Source: Ailurus styani (lineage: Eukaryota > Chordata > Mammalia > Carnivora > Ailuridae). Taken from it: a DNA stretch of 64,000 nucleotides. This document shows, piece after piece, positions 23,371 to 35,676 of this stretch (its first letter is position 1; each line of letters begins with the position of its first letter). Position numbers and translations under genes: made by a program. The notes under the pieces were generated by a model that was not told the origin of the DNA, did not search any database, and worked only from the letters and a program-made list of their open reading frames with translations. Location of the stretch: NCBI GenBank assembly GCA_002007465.1, contig LNAC01000164.1, forward strand, positions 1,638,566-1,702,565, given 5' to 3'.

Positions 23371-25701
23371 ACGAAAACATAAGCAAAAAAAGTGCCTGGC
23401 CCAGGCCCTTGCATAAAGTGAAGCAGGGAAGAGGACTTAGTAGAAGCCACAATGTGATGACATCCTACAGAAGTCATCAGAAATCTGTTTTCTTATGTTG
23501 GGTCTGTGTGCATGGATGGGCTCCTTCAAACCACATTTCAGACTGGTATTTGTGTGGCCCCAAACTGTCACAGGATGACAAAAGCAAGGACTCTGGCAGT
23601 CCATGCAAAGCAAAAGCTGTTCAAAGAAAAGGAGAGAGAATCCAGAGAAGAACCAAGGGGCCAGGGAGGTAGCATACACAGAGCTTTAGTTGTTAAGATC
23701 CCTCAGAGACTAGCGAGGGTGAATTATTTAGAAACATCTCATTTCCTTAGATAAACAGAGTAAGAAAACCATCCTACATGTACGGGATGAGCCTCTGGCT
23801 GTCATTAAGACAATGCAGACACAAAGCTCCACAGAAGAACATGATATGAAACAATATGAAAGGATGGTCAAGGAGGAAGGAACGTACACATTTCAAAGAT
23901 TAACGACTGAAAAGTAAGGTGTTTCTCCTTATGCCTTAAAGGAAAAAAAAAAAGGCCAGTCAAATGCGATGAGCCCACAACTGAATCTCAGGAAAGGGAG
24001 TGAATTCTCTAGGGCCAAGTGTGTCTTTACAGAAGTAGCTCCCTCCAGTCCTGTTTTTCAGTACAAAAGTGCAGTGACAGAGCTGACAGCATTTTTTGTC
24101 CATGGTCATAGAATATTCAAGTGAAAAGACCATCTTCCTCCTCCCACCTCCCAAATGGAGATACTGCAGAAGCGAACAAGGTTGCCAAGGAGGCTGAACA
24201 GGGCAGGGTGTGTGGTAGAGAGGGCAGAAATTCATGTCACTTTCCTCATGCGAACTCCGTACAGTGCTGGAAGCAGAGACTAGCTGGAGATGCAGACGGG
24301 CTCGGTACTTTCCAGTAAAGACATGCTACAGAAGCAGGAGAGTGGGACCCACTCTACCTAAGTAACAGAAAACAAAGACTTCTCCCACACACACCACATA
24401 CACCATTACCAACAAAAGAACAGGGCAAAACCAGGGCCCATATCCCTGCTACCAACATGGGAGTCAGGCAGACCTGAGCTGAGATGCTGGCCCTGTTCCT
24501 CCACAGCTGGATGACATAACATGGGAAGATACGGTAAGGACAAAGATGAGTAGTATTGATGAGGACAGGTCAAAAAAGATCTCAATTTACTACCAGGTAC
24601 GTTTCATCATGGGGTTTCCTAAATAAAGCCATCACATGGTACATTTCAAACATCTTTCATATTTGATAAACACCCTATAGTTTATGGTCAAAGAAAGAGA
24701 GAATGGAGATGCCAGCTGTTGTGAAGCAACATCTGCATTCCTGTTTGCTGGCCCAGCAGCACGGACCGCAGGCCCAGAGGAGTGCAGGAACTTGCACAGC
24801 CACAGGAATGCCCCGAGCTGGCGGGAGGATTGACAGCTCTGGTGGTGTGGGGGCTCGGTGAGCTGAGTTCATAAAACTGAAGAGCTAAGATCTTTTTATA
24901 ATCTGAGGAGATAATCAAGAGCTTCTCATGCTGGTGAGAAGAAGAAAAGCCACCAAAAGGGAATTTCAAACGTTTACTAAGGTGACAGTCCCAGTTCTGT
25001 TGCACAAGACTTCAGTGAGTAATCTCATGTACCGTGAGGGAAAAAGACATCTTGGAATAACCTGTGTTTCTCCTTTAGTTTGGGGAGTAAAAAGCAATCT
25101 TTCTTTTATGCTGAAGACAGTCAAGAGCATGGGGAGGGGACTGAACATCACTAATGGGAAGGAGTAAACAGGACGAGAACACAATCAACAGCTGCTTCCT
25201 TGGCACCCCACTATTTCACTAGAAGTCTGTACCACTGTCTCAGACCAGAAGAAGCATGAGCGTGAACTGAGAACACATCACTGTAAGGGTCCAAGGGCAG
25301 AGAGGAGTCAGCAAGTAAGAGAAGCTCCCACAGTGACTACAGCAAAGGGGAGGAAGCAGTTTGTTTTATCATGATAGATCGTGGGTGTATTTCTACTGGA
25401 GTTTTTGGAGAAAGAAATGTTTCTTCTCCTATACCAAGGAGAAGAAATAAAGGAAAATCTAAAACAATCTGACCATGCCCAGTACACAACAGTTGTACGA
25501 CGCTGAGCGGAGAGTCTAATGGCTGGCTAATGGCACACAATCTTGCTTATGACCTACTCAGAAGGGAGATACAGAGGCCAAAGTTGTGAATGATGGTGGC
25601 TGTCCTGCCTGACAAACCCCTCAACATTCTGGTTGTCTTTTCCCAGGCATTTCTACCTGATTTGATGTATAATCACATCAAATCCTTTTCTGCCAGACCT
25701 C
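23371..25701. other. CYSTM1 intron without recognised features
   Basis: No coding exon supported, and no repeat that I can name with confidence. Confidence 0.4.
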
Positions 25702-25717
25702 AAAAGATACCACTATA

Positions 25718-25898
25718 GGGCGCCTGGGTGGCTCAGTGGGTTAAAGCTTCTGCCTTCAGCTCAGGTCATGATCTCAGGGTCCTGGGTTCGAGGCCCACAT
25801 TGGGCTCCATGCTTGGAGCCTGCCTCTTCCTCTCTCTCTGCCTGCCTCTCAGCCTACCTGTGATCTCTCTCTGTCAAATAAATAAAATCTTAAAAAAA
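25718..25898 (+). mobile_element. CAN-SINE
   Basis: Target-site duplication aaaaga[t/c]accactata at 25702-25717 and 25899-25914. Confidence 0.95.
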
Positions 25899-26019
25899 AA
25901 AAGACACCACTATAATGAATCATAACCTAGGGCTTTAACTGAAATAATCACAACACAGCAAATGAAGAAGAGGCTGCCTTATGTCATTAGAGGTTATAGC
26001 AGGTAAGAGTGAGCAAGCA

Positions 26020-26219
26020 GGCGTGCCTGGGTGGTGCAGTTGGTTGAGCATCTGACTCCTGGTTTCAGCTCAGGTTGTGATCTAGGGGTTGTGAGATGGA
26101 GCCCCGTGCTGGGCTCCTTGCTCTGCGGTGTCTGCTTGAGATTCTTTCCCTCTTCCTCTGACTCCCTCAACCAGGGGTGGTTCACTCTCTCTCTCAAATA
26201 AATACATCTTTAAAAAAAT
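26020..26219 (+). mobile_element. CAN-SINE, older subfamily
   Basis: Head ggcgtgcctgggtggtgcag with agcatctgactcctggtttcag, as in older carnivore SINEs. Confidence 0.9.
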
Positions 26220-26493
26220 AATTACAGGGCGCCTGGGTGGCTCAGTGGGTTAAAGCCACTGCCTTCAGCTCAAGGCCTCGATCCCAGGACGCTGAGATCA
26301 TGACCTGAGCCAAAAGCAGAGGCTTTAACCCACTGAGCCACCCAGGCGCCCTGTAATTATTTNTACAGGGCGCCTGGGTGGCTCAGTGGGTTAAAGCCAC
26401 TGCCTTCAGCTCAAGGCCTCGATCCCAGGACGCTGAGATCATGACCTGAGCCAAAAGCAGAGGCTTTAACCCACTGAGCCACCCAGGCGCCCA
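26217..26493. repeat. Palindromic SINE fold-back, present twice across a single-N join
   Basis: At 26227-26352 a forward SINE head runs directly into the head half of a reverse SINE. After N at 26363 essentially the same unit recurs at 26367-26493. In the first copy the inverted arms continue past the SINE into flank (aaataattacaggg against ccctgtaattattt). This points to an assembly fold-back around two opposed SINEs. Confidence 0.9.
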
Positions 26494-27612
26494 GATTTAA
26501 TGCAATTCTATTCAGAATTCCACCAGTGTTTTTTATAAACTCATTCTAAAATTTATAGAAAGGCAAATGCATGAGAATAACTAATAAAGCAATTTTGAGA
26601 AAAGCTGGAGGAGTTACACGATCTTAAGATTTAATATAAAGCTGCAATACTCAAGACAGTTATGGTATTTGCAAAGGGACTGACACAGATCAAAGGAATA
26701 AGAGAGGACAGTAACAGATCCACATAAACATGGCTAATTTATGTTTGATGGATATGCAAAAGCAACAAATAGGGATCATCTTGTCAAATAAATGTTAAAA
26801 ATACTGGCATGCAAAAGTTGGAAAACTATTTTAAACTTCATATTTTATATAAAAATTAACCCCAAATGGATCACAGATTTAAATGTAAAACATAAAACCA
26901 AAAACTAAAAGAAAACAGAATCTTCATAACCAAGGGGTAGGCAGACTTACACCTGTTGCCAAAAGCATGCTCTAGAAAAGAAAAATGAGAAATTAGACTT
27001 CATCAAAATTAAGCCCTTTTTCTCTGTGGAAGACACTGTTAAGGGGATAAAAGGAAAGCCATAGGGAGAAAACATTTGCAAATATTATCTAAGAGAGGAC
27101 ATGTATTTAGTTTATATAAGACTCTTGAAAAAGACTCCACAGTAACAAAACAACTCAGTTTGTTAGTGTCCAAAGTTAGTGGCCAGATACTTCACCAAAG
27201 AACATATAAGGGGGGCAAGTAAGTACATGACAACATCATTAGCCATTTAACAAATGCAAATTAAAACCACAAGATACCACTATACACCTATCAGAATGGC
27301 TAAAACAAAAAAATACAGTATTGAGTACTGGCTAAGACAGAGCAACTGGAACTGTCACTCATTGCTGGTGGGAAGGCAAAAGGGTATATAGCCTCTGAAA
27401 AATCGTAGCAGCTTAAACATACACTTAATCATATGATCGAGAAATTCCATTTCTGGGTATTCACCTTAGAGAAACGAAACCTTATATTCACACAAAATCC
27501 TGTACATAAACTTGTGATTACCAAAAAGTGGAAACAACCCAAATGTCCTTCAACAGGTGAATAAATAAATACACTGGTATCTCCATTCAGTGGAATGCTA
27601 CTCGGCATTATG
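26494..27612 (+). mobile_element. Old L1 fragment
   Basis: Sense L1 ORF2 3' part: agatttaatgcaattctattc, ataaaccaaaaactaaaag-type motifs, atttgcaaatattatctaag, atcagaatggctaaaac, tgctggtgggaaggc, gggtattcacc and gtggaatgctactcggc. Diverged and with many stops. Confidence 0.85.
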
Positions 27613-27846
27613 AAGTTCCCACCGTATCTTAGTAGAATACACCAGCAGTTACACACAGATGATTCTCTTTGCAAGTCAGTATCGCAGGCATTCCAGGCAA
27701 AACCCATCCAAGCCCAATCTCCCTTTGCCAAATGTACTGGAAAACCCAGAAAGACGGAAGGCTTTCTAATGTACTCCTCAGGTCCCTGGGCTTCCATAAA
27801 AGGCAGGAGATGGTCCCTTCCTGCCTCAAGAGCAATTCCACAGATT

Positions 27847-28032
27847 TTTTTTTTTTTAAGATTTTATTTATTTGTCAGAGAGAACACAAGCAGGCAGAGT
27901 GGCAGGCAGAGGCAGAGGGAGAAGCAGGCTCCCTGCCAAGCAAGGAGCCCGGTGCGGGCCTCGATCCCAGGATGCTGGGATCATGACCTGAGCCGAAGGC
28001 AGCTGCTTAACCACTGAACCACCCAGGCGTCC
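27847..28032 (-). mobile_element. CAN-SINE
   Basis: Target-site duplication caattccacagatt at 27833-27846 and 28033-28046. Confidence 0.95.
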
Positions 28033-28046
28033 CAATTCCACAGATT

Positions 28047-28729
28047 CTATTTTCCATACTGGAGTTACATTTAAAGCTTCCTTTGAAAAGATTGACAGAA
28101 AAATATGAAAATGATCACGTGTGAAAATATAGCCTGAAGGGTCTGTACTGTTGCTGGTGTTCAGAAGGGCCTCCCTGGAGCATGGATGGTCACGTGCTCA
28201 GTTAGCTATGTGCTGCACCCTCTAAAAGACACCCAGAGGACACAGTTTGCTTGAGTGATGTCTCCTCTGTTCAGGCTCAAAGCTGAGAGACAGTAGCCTG
28301 ACTTCCTTACCTGGTGCCTGCCCTTTCTGGAACCTGCTGTTTGACTGCATGCAGTTTTACTGGCTCCAGTGTGGCAGGGCTTCCCAGCCTTCATGCCCCA
28401 GCTGGTTCTCTGCACCTCTGCGCTCGTGTCTTTCACACGTACACAAATGTCTGCCTTCCTCCAGTCCCGAGGAGCCCTGTTCTCTGGTCCTACCAGTCTT
28501 GTCTTTCCCTCTGTTGGTGATGTTCACAGAATAGGAACTGGAGGGAAACCCACCCTCAGTGATAATACAATGGACATTTGTGAATTCTGACCTGACCTCA
28601 CAGCAATATCTGATTTTACTGATCACTTCCTTTCTCTAAATACAAATTCGACTCTCAGGACACCCCATTCTGCTGGTTTTCCGTATCTGACTCCTTTGCA
28701 GGTTTTATCACCTATAATCCATCTTAATT
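28047..28729. other. CYSTM1 intron without recognised features
   Basis: No exon or nameable element. Confidence 0.4.
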
Positions 28730-29650
28730 TTCCTTAAAGCTCAGTCCTCCACTGCCACCTCTTCTTTTCCCTACCCAACTTGATCTCATTTCTGATTACC
28801 ACGAATATGCCAATGCCTTTCCAGAGCTCTCTCTCTAGCCCGGTATATATACAAGTGCCAACCCAACATTTCCACTTGAATGTCTCATTGTCGTCTTGAC
28901 ACCTCCATCTCACCCAACATGGTTTTTTTCTTCCTCCCAACCAATCCTGGTTCCAACCTCCACAAACACAGGAGGCATCCGGTTCCTGTCAGAAGCCCAG
29001 GAATCATCCCAGAGTGTGCCTTTCTCCTTTAATCCCCACATTCAGTCCATCACCAAGTACTCTTGATTTTACTTTCAAATATCTCTAATGCATTTGTGTC
29101 TCTCCATCATCGTGTGAACTTGTGCCCCCTCCAAATCATTCTCTATATAGAAGCCAAGGGGATCTCTTAAACATGCCAATTTGGTCATGTCATCCCTTTG
29201 CTTAAAATCCTTCAGTGGCTTCCCACTGCTCACAGATCAAAAACTGGAATCTTTCATTGGGATTATGAGCGCCTTATCTTGCTCCTGTTTCTCATCTGTT
29301 CCCAACACCCCCCTGCTCTTGCCATGCTAATATCCTCCTCTAGTTTCTGAAATGAGGCATGTTCTCTTCTGCCACTGGGCGTCAGCACCTGCTCTTCCTA
29401 CAGTGGTTTTGCCTATTAACACTTAATCATCTTTCAGATCTCCCGGACTGTTCAAGATGGTCCCCTTTTATATGTTTTCATATATATCTTCCATTCACAG
29501 GAAAGAAGGTGGTTAATCATTACCTGTGGGATTATTCAATGTCTGGTTCCTTCCCTAGAGTGCAGAGAAGCTCCATGAAGGCAGGGAAGGGTGTCTCTTC
29601 TGTGTGGTCCATTACCTAACACACTGGAAATATTCAGCATTTACTCAGGG
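28730..29650 (+). mobile_element. L2 (LINE2) 3' region
   Basis: Typical L2 text: gaagccaaggggatctct, tttggtcatgtcatccc, tgcttaaaatccttcagtgg, cttcccactgctcac, and at the far end ccatgaaggcagggaag with ccattacctaacacactgg. Confidence 0.7.
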
Positions 29651-29743
29651 AATGTTTGGTCCTTGTAGACTAACCGTGGTTCCCCAGGAGTATGCACGGT
29701 GTAGACTGAATAACTCCTCCCACAGTTTAAAGTGCTCCTCAGT

Positions 29744-29860
29744 GGGGATGCCTGGCTGGCTCAGTCAGTAGAGCATGTGACTCTTGATCTCAGGGTCATG
29801 GGTTTGAGCCCCACATTGGGCACAGGGATCACTTAAGAAGTAAATAAATAAAAATAAAGT
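29744..29860 (+). mobile_element. Short older CAN-SINE
   Basis: Head gggatgcctggctggctcag, then tgactcttgatctcagggtc and an A-rich tail with no CT body. Confidence 0.88.
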
Positions 29861-29976
29861 GCCCCAAGGACATGCTGTGATAACACTTGTTTAGAATTTT
29901 CTAACCAATGACCCCACTAGAGTGAAGAGATTATTTCTACCAAAAATATAGTATTTTTTAAAAAAGAATCTATTCT

Positions 29977-30145
29977 GGGGTGACTAGCTCAGTTAAGAGG
30001 CTGCCTTCAGCTCAGATCATGATCCCAAGGATCAAGCCCTGAATCAGGCTCCTTACTCATCGGGGAGCCTGCTTCTCCCCCTGCCTGCTGCTCCCCCTCC
30101 TTGTGCTCACTTTCTCTGTCAAATAAAAAAAAATCTTAAAAAACA
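29977..30145 (+). mobile_element. CAN-SINE with deleted head
   Basis: Head reduced to ggggtgactagctcag. The body aggctccttactcatcggg and an A-rich tail are normal. Confidence 0.88.
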
Positions 30146-30210
30146 GAAAATTTAAAATAAAAAAATTAAAAAGAATCCATTCACAATAGCATTAAAACTA
30201 ACAGACCTCA

Positions 30211-30395
30211 GGGGCATCTGGATGGCTCAGTCGGTTAAGCGTCTGACCCGATTTCAGCTCAGGTCATGATCTCAGGGTCGTGAGATCGAGCCCCGCATCA
30301 GGCTCCCTGCTCAGCACAGAGTCTGCTTCTCCCTCTGGCCCTCCATCCCCCTACCACTCATGCTCTCTCTCAAATAAATGAATTTTTAAAAAATT
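30211..30395 (+). mobile_element. CAN-SINE
   Basis: Head ggggcatctggatggctcag, body and A-rich tail all present. Confidence 0.93.
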
Positions 30396-31031
30396 AAAAT
30401 AAAATAAAAGCCAACAAAGGATATGCAAATGCTATGTGATGAGAACTGTATGATTTTACTTAAAGAAATAAAGATTACAAAAATAGCTACCATGTTTCTG
30501 ATAGGAAGACAGTACTATAAATATGTCAAGTCTTCCCCCAGTTATTTTGTAAATTACATACTGTTCCAATTAAAGCCAAACATGGTACTTTTCTATAGAA
30601 AAGGACACATTCATCCTAAAATCCAGATTAAAGATTAAAAGGCCAAGAACAGACAAGCAAGCTCTGAAGAGGAAAAGGGTATGTATGTATGTATATACGT
30701 ATGTGTGTTTGTGTTGGGGTAGGGAAGATACATATCACACCAGACTCTTCTGATTCTAGCCTGTTCCTGTAGGGGAACTTAGTATATGACAAATCCCATT
30801 TCAAATCAATCAAGAAAGGATGACCTAATGTTGGAAATAAAAAAAACAAACAGAACTCTAACCTATATCATTATCAAAACTAAAATTAGGTCAACTAAAG
30901 ACTATGTGAAAAAAATTACAAGAAAATATAGCCTTATCTTTATGATATTGGAATAGAAAAGGATTTTTCAAAGACTAAAACACACAAAACATAAGGGAAA
31001 GATTGATAAACATGCTATTTAAAAACTTCCT

Positions 31032-31231
31032 GGGGCGCCTGGGTGGCTCAGTCATTAAGCGTCTGCCTCCGGCTCAAGTCACGATCCCTGGGTCCTGGGA
31101 TCGAGCCCCGCATCGGACTCCCTGCTCTTCAGGAAGCCTGCTTCTCCCTCTCCTACCCTCCCTGCTTGTATTCCCTCTCTGTGTCTCTGTCAAATAAATA
31201 AATAATAAATAAATAAATAATTTTAAAAAGT
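31032..31231 (+). mobile_element. CAN-SINE
   Basis: Full length. The flank aaaaacttcct recurs after the tail as aaaaactttccta near 31236-31248. Confidence 0.94.
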
Positions 31232-31250
31232 AAATAAAAACTTTCCTATT

Positions 31251-31437
31251 GGGTGCCTGGGTGGCACAGTCAGTCAGGCATCTGACTCTTGGTTTCAGCT
31301 TAGGTCATGATCTCAGAGTCGTGAGATTGAGCCCCACATAGGGCTCCCTTAGCATGACATCTGCTTGGGTTTCTCTCTTCATCTCCCTCTGCTCCCCCAC
31401 CTCCTATGTGTGCTCTCTCAATAAATAATAGATTTTT
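31251..31437 (+). mobile_element. CAN-SINE, older, tail-to-tail with the next one
   Basis: Head gggtgcctgggtggcacag. Its A tail meets the T tail of the reverse SINE at about 31438. Confidence 0.92.
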
Positions 31438-31599
31438 TAAAAATTTTATTTATTTGACAGAGAGAGAGATCACAAGTAGGCAGAGAGGCAGGCTCCCTCC
31501 TCAGCAGGAAGCCCAGTTCGGGCCTCGATCCCAGGACCCTGAGATCATGACCTGAGCCGAAGGCAGAGGCTTTAACCCACTGAGCCACCCAGGTGCCCC
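31438..31599 (-). mobile_element. CAN-SINE, reverse partner of a tail-to-tail pair
   Basis: Body shortened (aggcaggctccctcctcag). Ends ctgagccacccaggtgcccc. Confidence 0.92.
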
Positions 31600-31960
31600 T
31601 GAATAAATAAATCTGAAAATTTTTTCATATTAGAAAATACACTATAAAACTATTAAGAGACAGAAGATATTTGCAAGCCTATCAAAGTGACAAATATTAG
31701 TGTGTGGAATATTTAGAGATTCCCTGTAAATCAGTAAGACAAACCAAAGAAAGGAAAAAATCACAAGGTTTTTAAAAGCAGATCACCAAAAATTTATGTT
31801 TTTATGTTAAGATCACTAGCAATCAAGGAAGGTAAATTAAAATAGTGAAATACTGAATAAAATACCTAGGAATAAACCTAACCAAGGAGGTTAAAGACCC
31901 GTACTCTAAAAGCTAGAAAACAATGATAAAAGAAATTGAAGACACAAATAGATTCCATGA

Positions 31961-32150
31961 GGATGCCTGGGTGGCTCGGTCGGTTAAGCATGACTCTAGA
32001 TTTCAGTTCAGGTCACGATCTCAGGGTCATGAGATAGAGCCCCACGTTGGTCCATGCCCAGCATGGAGTCTGCTTAAGACTCTCTCTCCAGCCCCTCCCC
32101 CCACCTGTGCTCTCTCTCTCTCTCTCTCTAAATGAATAAAATACCAAAAA
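31961..32150 (+). mobile_element. CAN-SINE within the split L1
   Basis: Head ggatgcctgggtggctcgg. The flanks attccatga and attccatg mark the insertion site in the L1. Confidence 0.92.
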
Positions 32151-32228
32151 AGAAGATATTCCATGCTTATGGATTAGAAAAATTAATATTGTCAAAATGT
32201 CCAAATAAATAAATGTCCATACTATGTA

Positions 32229-32915
<687 letters not shown>

Positions 32916-32940
32916 ATAAGAGAATGTTGGTTGTCATTAT

Positions 32941-33137
32941 TTTTTTTTAAAGATTTTATTTATTTGACACAGAGAGAGAAATTACAAGTAGGCAGAGAGG
33001 CAGGCAGAGAGACAGGGAGATGAGGAAGCAGGCTCCCCGCCGAGCAGAGCCTGATGCGGGCCTCGATCCCAGGACGCTGAGATCATGACACGAGCCGAAA
33101 GCAGAGGCTTTAACCCACTGAGCCACCCAGGCGCCCG
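32941..33137 (-). mobile_element. CAN-SINE, young, downstream of the RPL17 pseudogene
   Basis: Target-site duplication gttgtcatt at 32930-32938 and 33138-33146. Confidence 0.94.
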
Positions 33138-33979
33138 GTTGTCATTTATTATTAAACATATTTCAAGTATCTTCAAAAATAAAGTAAAATAGAATCTTTT
33201 CAAAAAAATGCCATACTATCCAAAGGAACTTACAGATCCAATCCTGTCCCTGTCAAAATACCAACAACACTTTTCACAGAACTAGAATAAAGCTAAAATT
33301 TATATGGAACCAGAGAAGAACTTGAATAGCCAAAGAAGTCTTGAGCATTAAGAACAAAGCTGGACATATAATCCTAGATTTCAAGATATACTACACAAAA
33401 AGCTGCAGTAATGTAACAGTATGGTACTAGCACAAAAACAGACACAAAGTTCAATGGAACAGAATAAGGAGCTCAGATATAAACCCGCGCATATATGTCA
33501 ATTTACAACAAAGGAGGCAAGAATATAATAAAGAAAAAACAGTCTCTTCAATAAATGATGCCAAGAAAACTGGACAGCTGCATGCAGAAGAATGAAACCA
33601 ACCACTACCTTACACCACACACAAAAATAAACTCAAAATGATTTAAAGACCCAAATATGAGACCTGAAACCATAAAACTCCTCTAAGAAAACACAGGCAG
33701 TAATCTGACATCAGCCTTGACAAAATTTCACGGGCTATGTCTCCCAAGGCTAGAGAAACAAACGCAAAACTGAACCAGTAGGATCACACGAAAATAAAAT
33801 GCTTTTGCACAGCAAAGAAAACCATCAAGAAGGTGACAGAGCAACCTACCAAATGGGAGAAGATACTAGCAAATGACATATCCCAAAAGGGGTTAACACC
33901 AAAAATAAAGAACCCACACAACTTACCCAAAACAAAAAGAATTTGATTAAAAATGGGCAGAGGACCTGAATACACATTT

Positions 33980-34394
33980 TTCTGTCTTGTTTTTGAGAGC
34001 GAGCGAGCGAGCGAGCGAGAGCGCAAGCACAAGGGAGCAAGCACACCGGAGCAGGGAGAAGGGCAGTGGGAGGGAGGGAGAGAGCAAAAACCAGTGGGTA
34101 TGGAGCCTGATGCAGGGGGCTCAATTTCATGACCCCAAGATCATGACTGGAAATGAAATCAAGAGCTGGACGCTTATGGGGTATCTGGGTGGCTCAGTCG
34201 GTTAAGCTCAGGTCATGATCCCAGGGTCCTGGCACTGAGCCCACATCAGGCTCCCTGCTTAACAGGGAGGCTGCTTCTCCCTCTCCCTCTGCCCTTCCCC
34301 CTGCTTGTGCTCTCTCTAGCACTTGTTCTCATGAATAAATAAAATCTTAAAAAAAAAAAGAGTTGGACACTTAACCAGAGCCACCCACGCACCC
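33980..34394 (-). mobile_element. Older CAN-SINE interrupted by another SINE
   Basis: Contains a GAGC tetranucleotide repeat at about 33998-34018. The head half (ttggacacttaaccagagcc) resumes after the inserted SINE. Confidence 0.85.
34177..34357 (+). mobile_element. CAN-SINE nested in a reverse SINE
   Basis: Target-site duplication aagag[c/t]tggac[g/a]ctta at 34161-34176 and 34358-34373. It lacks about 20 bp between the head and the B box. Confidence 0.93.
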
Positions 34395-34427
34395 TCTGAA
34401 TAGCCATTTTTCCAAAGATGTACAGAT

Positions 34428-34600
34428 GGGGGCGCCTGGGTGGCTCAGTTAGTTAAGAATCTGCCTTCTGCTCAGGTCATGATCTCTCCATCCTGGATTG
34501 AGCCCGCATCAGGCTCCCTGCTTAGCTGGAAGCCTGCCTCTCCCTCTCCCTCTGTTGCTCCCCGTTTGTGCTCTTTCAGAAAAATAAAATCTTGAAAAAA
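34428..34600 (+). mobile_element. CAN-SINE within the split L1
   Basis: The L1 flank atgtacagat is repeated before the head and after the tail. Confidence 0.94.
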
Positions 34601-35048
34601 AAAATGTACAGATACCCAATGAACACATAATAAGATGCTCAACATTACTAATTATCAGGGAAATACTAGTGAAAACCATAATATCACTTCACACCTGTCA
34701 GAATAGCTATTCTCCCAAAAGACAAGAAATAGTAAGTGTTGGCGAGGCTGTGGAGAGAGTGGAATCCTTGTGCGCTGGTGGGAATGCAAACTGGAGCAGC
34801 TACTCTGGAAAACAGTGGAAGTCCTCAAAAAATTAACAATAGAATTACCATACAATCTAGTAATTCTACCACTGGGTATTTACCCAAAACACTAATTTGT
34901 GTTTATTGTAGTCTTATTTACAATAGCCAAGATATGGGAGCAACCCAAGGGTCCCTCAACAGATGAACAGAAAAAGATGTGGCACATGTAAGAACAGCCC
35001 CCAGAGACACACATGGCCTTGTGCACTGCACGCGCACATGCACAGACA

Positions 35049-35078
35049 GACACAGACACAGACACACACACACACACA
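35049..35078. repeat. CA dinucleotide repeat
   Basis: Short (acag/ca)n run inside the L1 3' region. Confidence 0.85.
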
Positions 35079-35494
35079 ACAGAGCATTACTCAGGCATAA
35101 AACAGAATGAACGAGGTCTGGTCATTTGGGAGAACATGGATGATGCTAAGTGAAATAAAAAAAAAAAACAGTCTGAAACAGACAACTGCTGGTGGCCAGA
35201 CGGCAAGTGGGTGAGGGGATGGCTGGAAGAGAGAAAGGGGTGAAGCAGTACAAACTTCTAGTTGTAAGGAAGTGGGAGAGATGAGAAGTACAGCACGAGG
35301 AATACAGTCAATACTGTATTAACACTGTATGGTGACAGATGGTGACCGTACTCATCATGGTGAGCAATGCATCATGTACAGAATTGCTGAGTCAATGCGT
35401 TAAAAGGATAGTGAGATACCACTTCACACCTATCATAGGTGCTAAAATGTAAACATGTGTAGATGCAATCTTTTTCAAACAAAGAAAAAAATGG

Positions 35495-35569
35495 AATGGT
35501 CCAGCACTAATTGTTTATTGCAGTAACAGAAGGCAGCGGGCCCGGAGGGAGCACTTGGGGCCCGGCCGC
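35495..35569 (-). other. CYSTM1: Predicted short 3' UTR of the alternative CYSTM1 exon
   Basis: Sequence from the alternative stop to the likely cleavage region. It carries AATAAA, and the minus strand then runs into a T-rich, GT-containing tract (tttttttctttgtttg), as expected for a downstream polyadenylation element. Confidence 0.6.
35514..35519 (-). terminator. CYSTM1: poly(A) signal of the alternative CYSTM1 exon
   Basis: AATAAA on the minus strand in the context ctgcaataaacaattag. The distance to the U/GU-rich tract fits a functional polyadenylation site. Confidence 0.7.
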
Positions 35570-35676
35570 TCAGTCCAAGGCGTCCAGGAGGCAGCAGCAG
35601 CAGAGGGCGGCCCAGCACGCAGCCAGGGCTGCCTGACACCCGGTGTCCGTCTTCCTTTCCCGTTCCATCACGTACA
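35570..35676 (-). CDS. CYSTM1: Candidate alternative terminal exon of CYSTM1 (second CYSTM tail)
   Basis: On the minus strand an acceptor (ctccgccccccag) is followed by TG in the same phase as the canonical exon. Joined to the G of the first coding exon it gives V, then YVMERERKTDTGCQAAL, AACWAALCCCCLLDALD and TGA. Coding length is 107 nt, identical to the canonical exon, and the frame is intact. Compared with the canonical tail, 20 of 35 residues agree, including Y-V, D, G, L and the A-C-W-x-A-L-C-C-C-C-L core. The linker differs and is more basic. An AATAAA lies 51 nt past the stop. It sits between the two accepted coding exons on the same strand. It is best explained as a tandemly duplicated terminal exon under constraint, giving a 102-residue isoform of the same size. 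A decayed exon copy is less likely, since the splice site, frame, stop position and poly(A) signal are all preserved. Expression is not shown by the sequence. Confidence 0.8.

Larger units (their letters stand above)
30146..31840 (+). mobile_element. Fragmented old L1 with SINE insertions
   Basis: L1 ORF2-like pieces lie between SINEs, for example ccattcacaatagcattaaa at 30177 and the AT-rich, stop-filled sequence at 30400-31020 and 31600-31840. Divergence is high and borders are approximate. A short TATG repeat lies near 30678-30700. Confidence 0.55.

Noticed and set aside
33998..34018. Short direct repeats as a CRISPR-like array
   Set aside because: It is a GAGC tetranucleotide microsatellite within a SINE in a mammalian genome.
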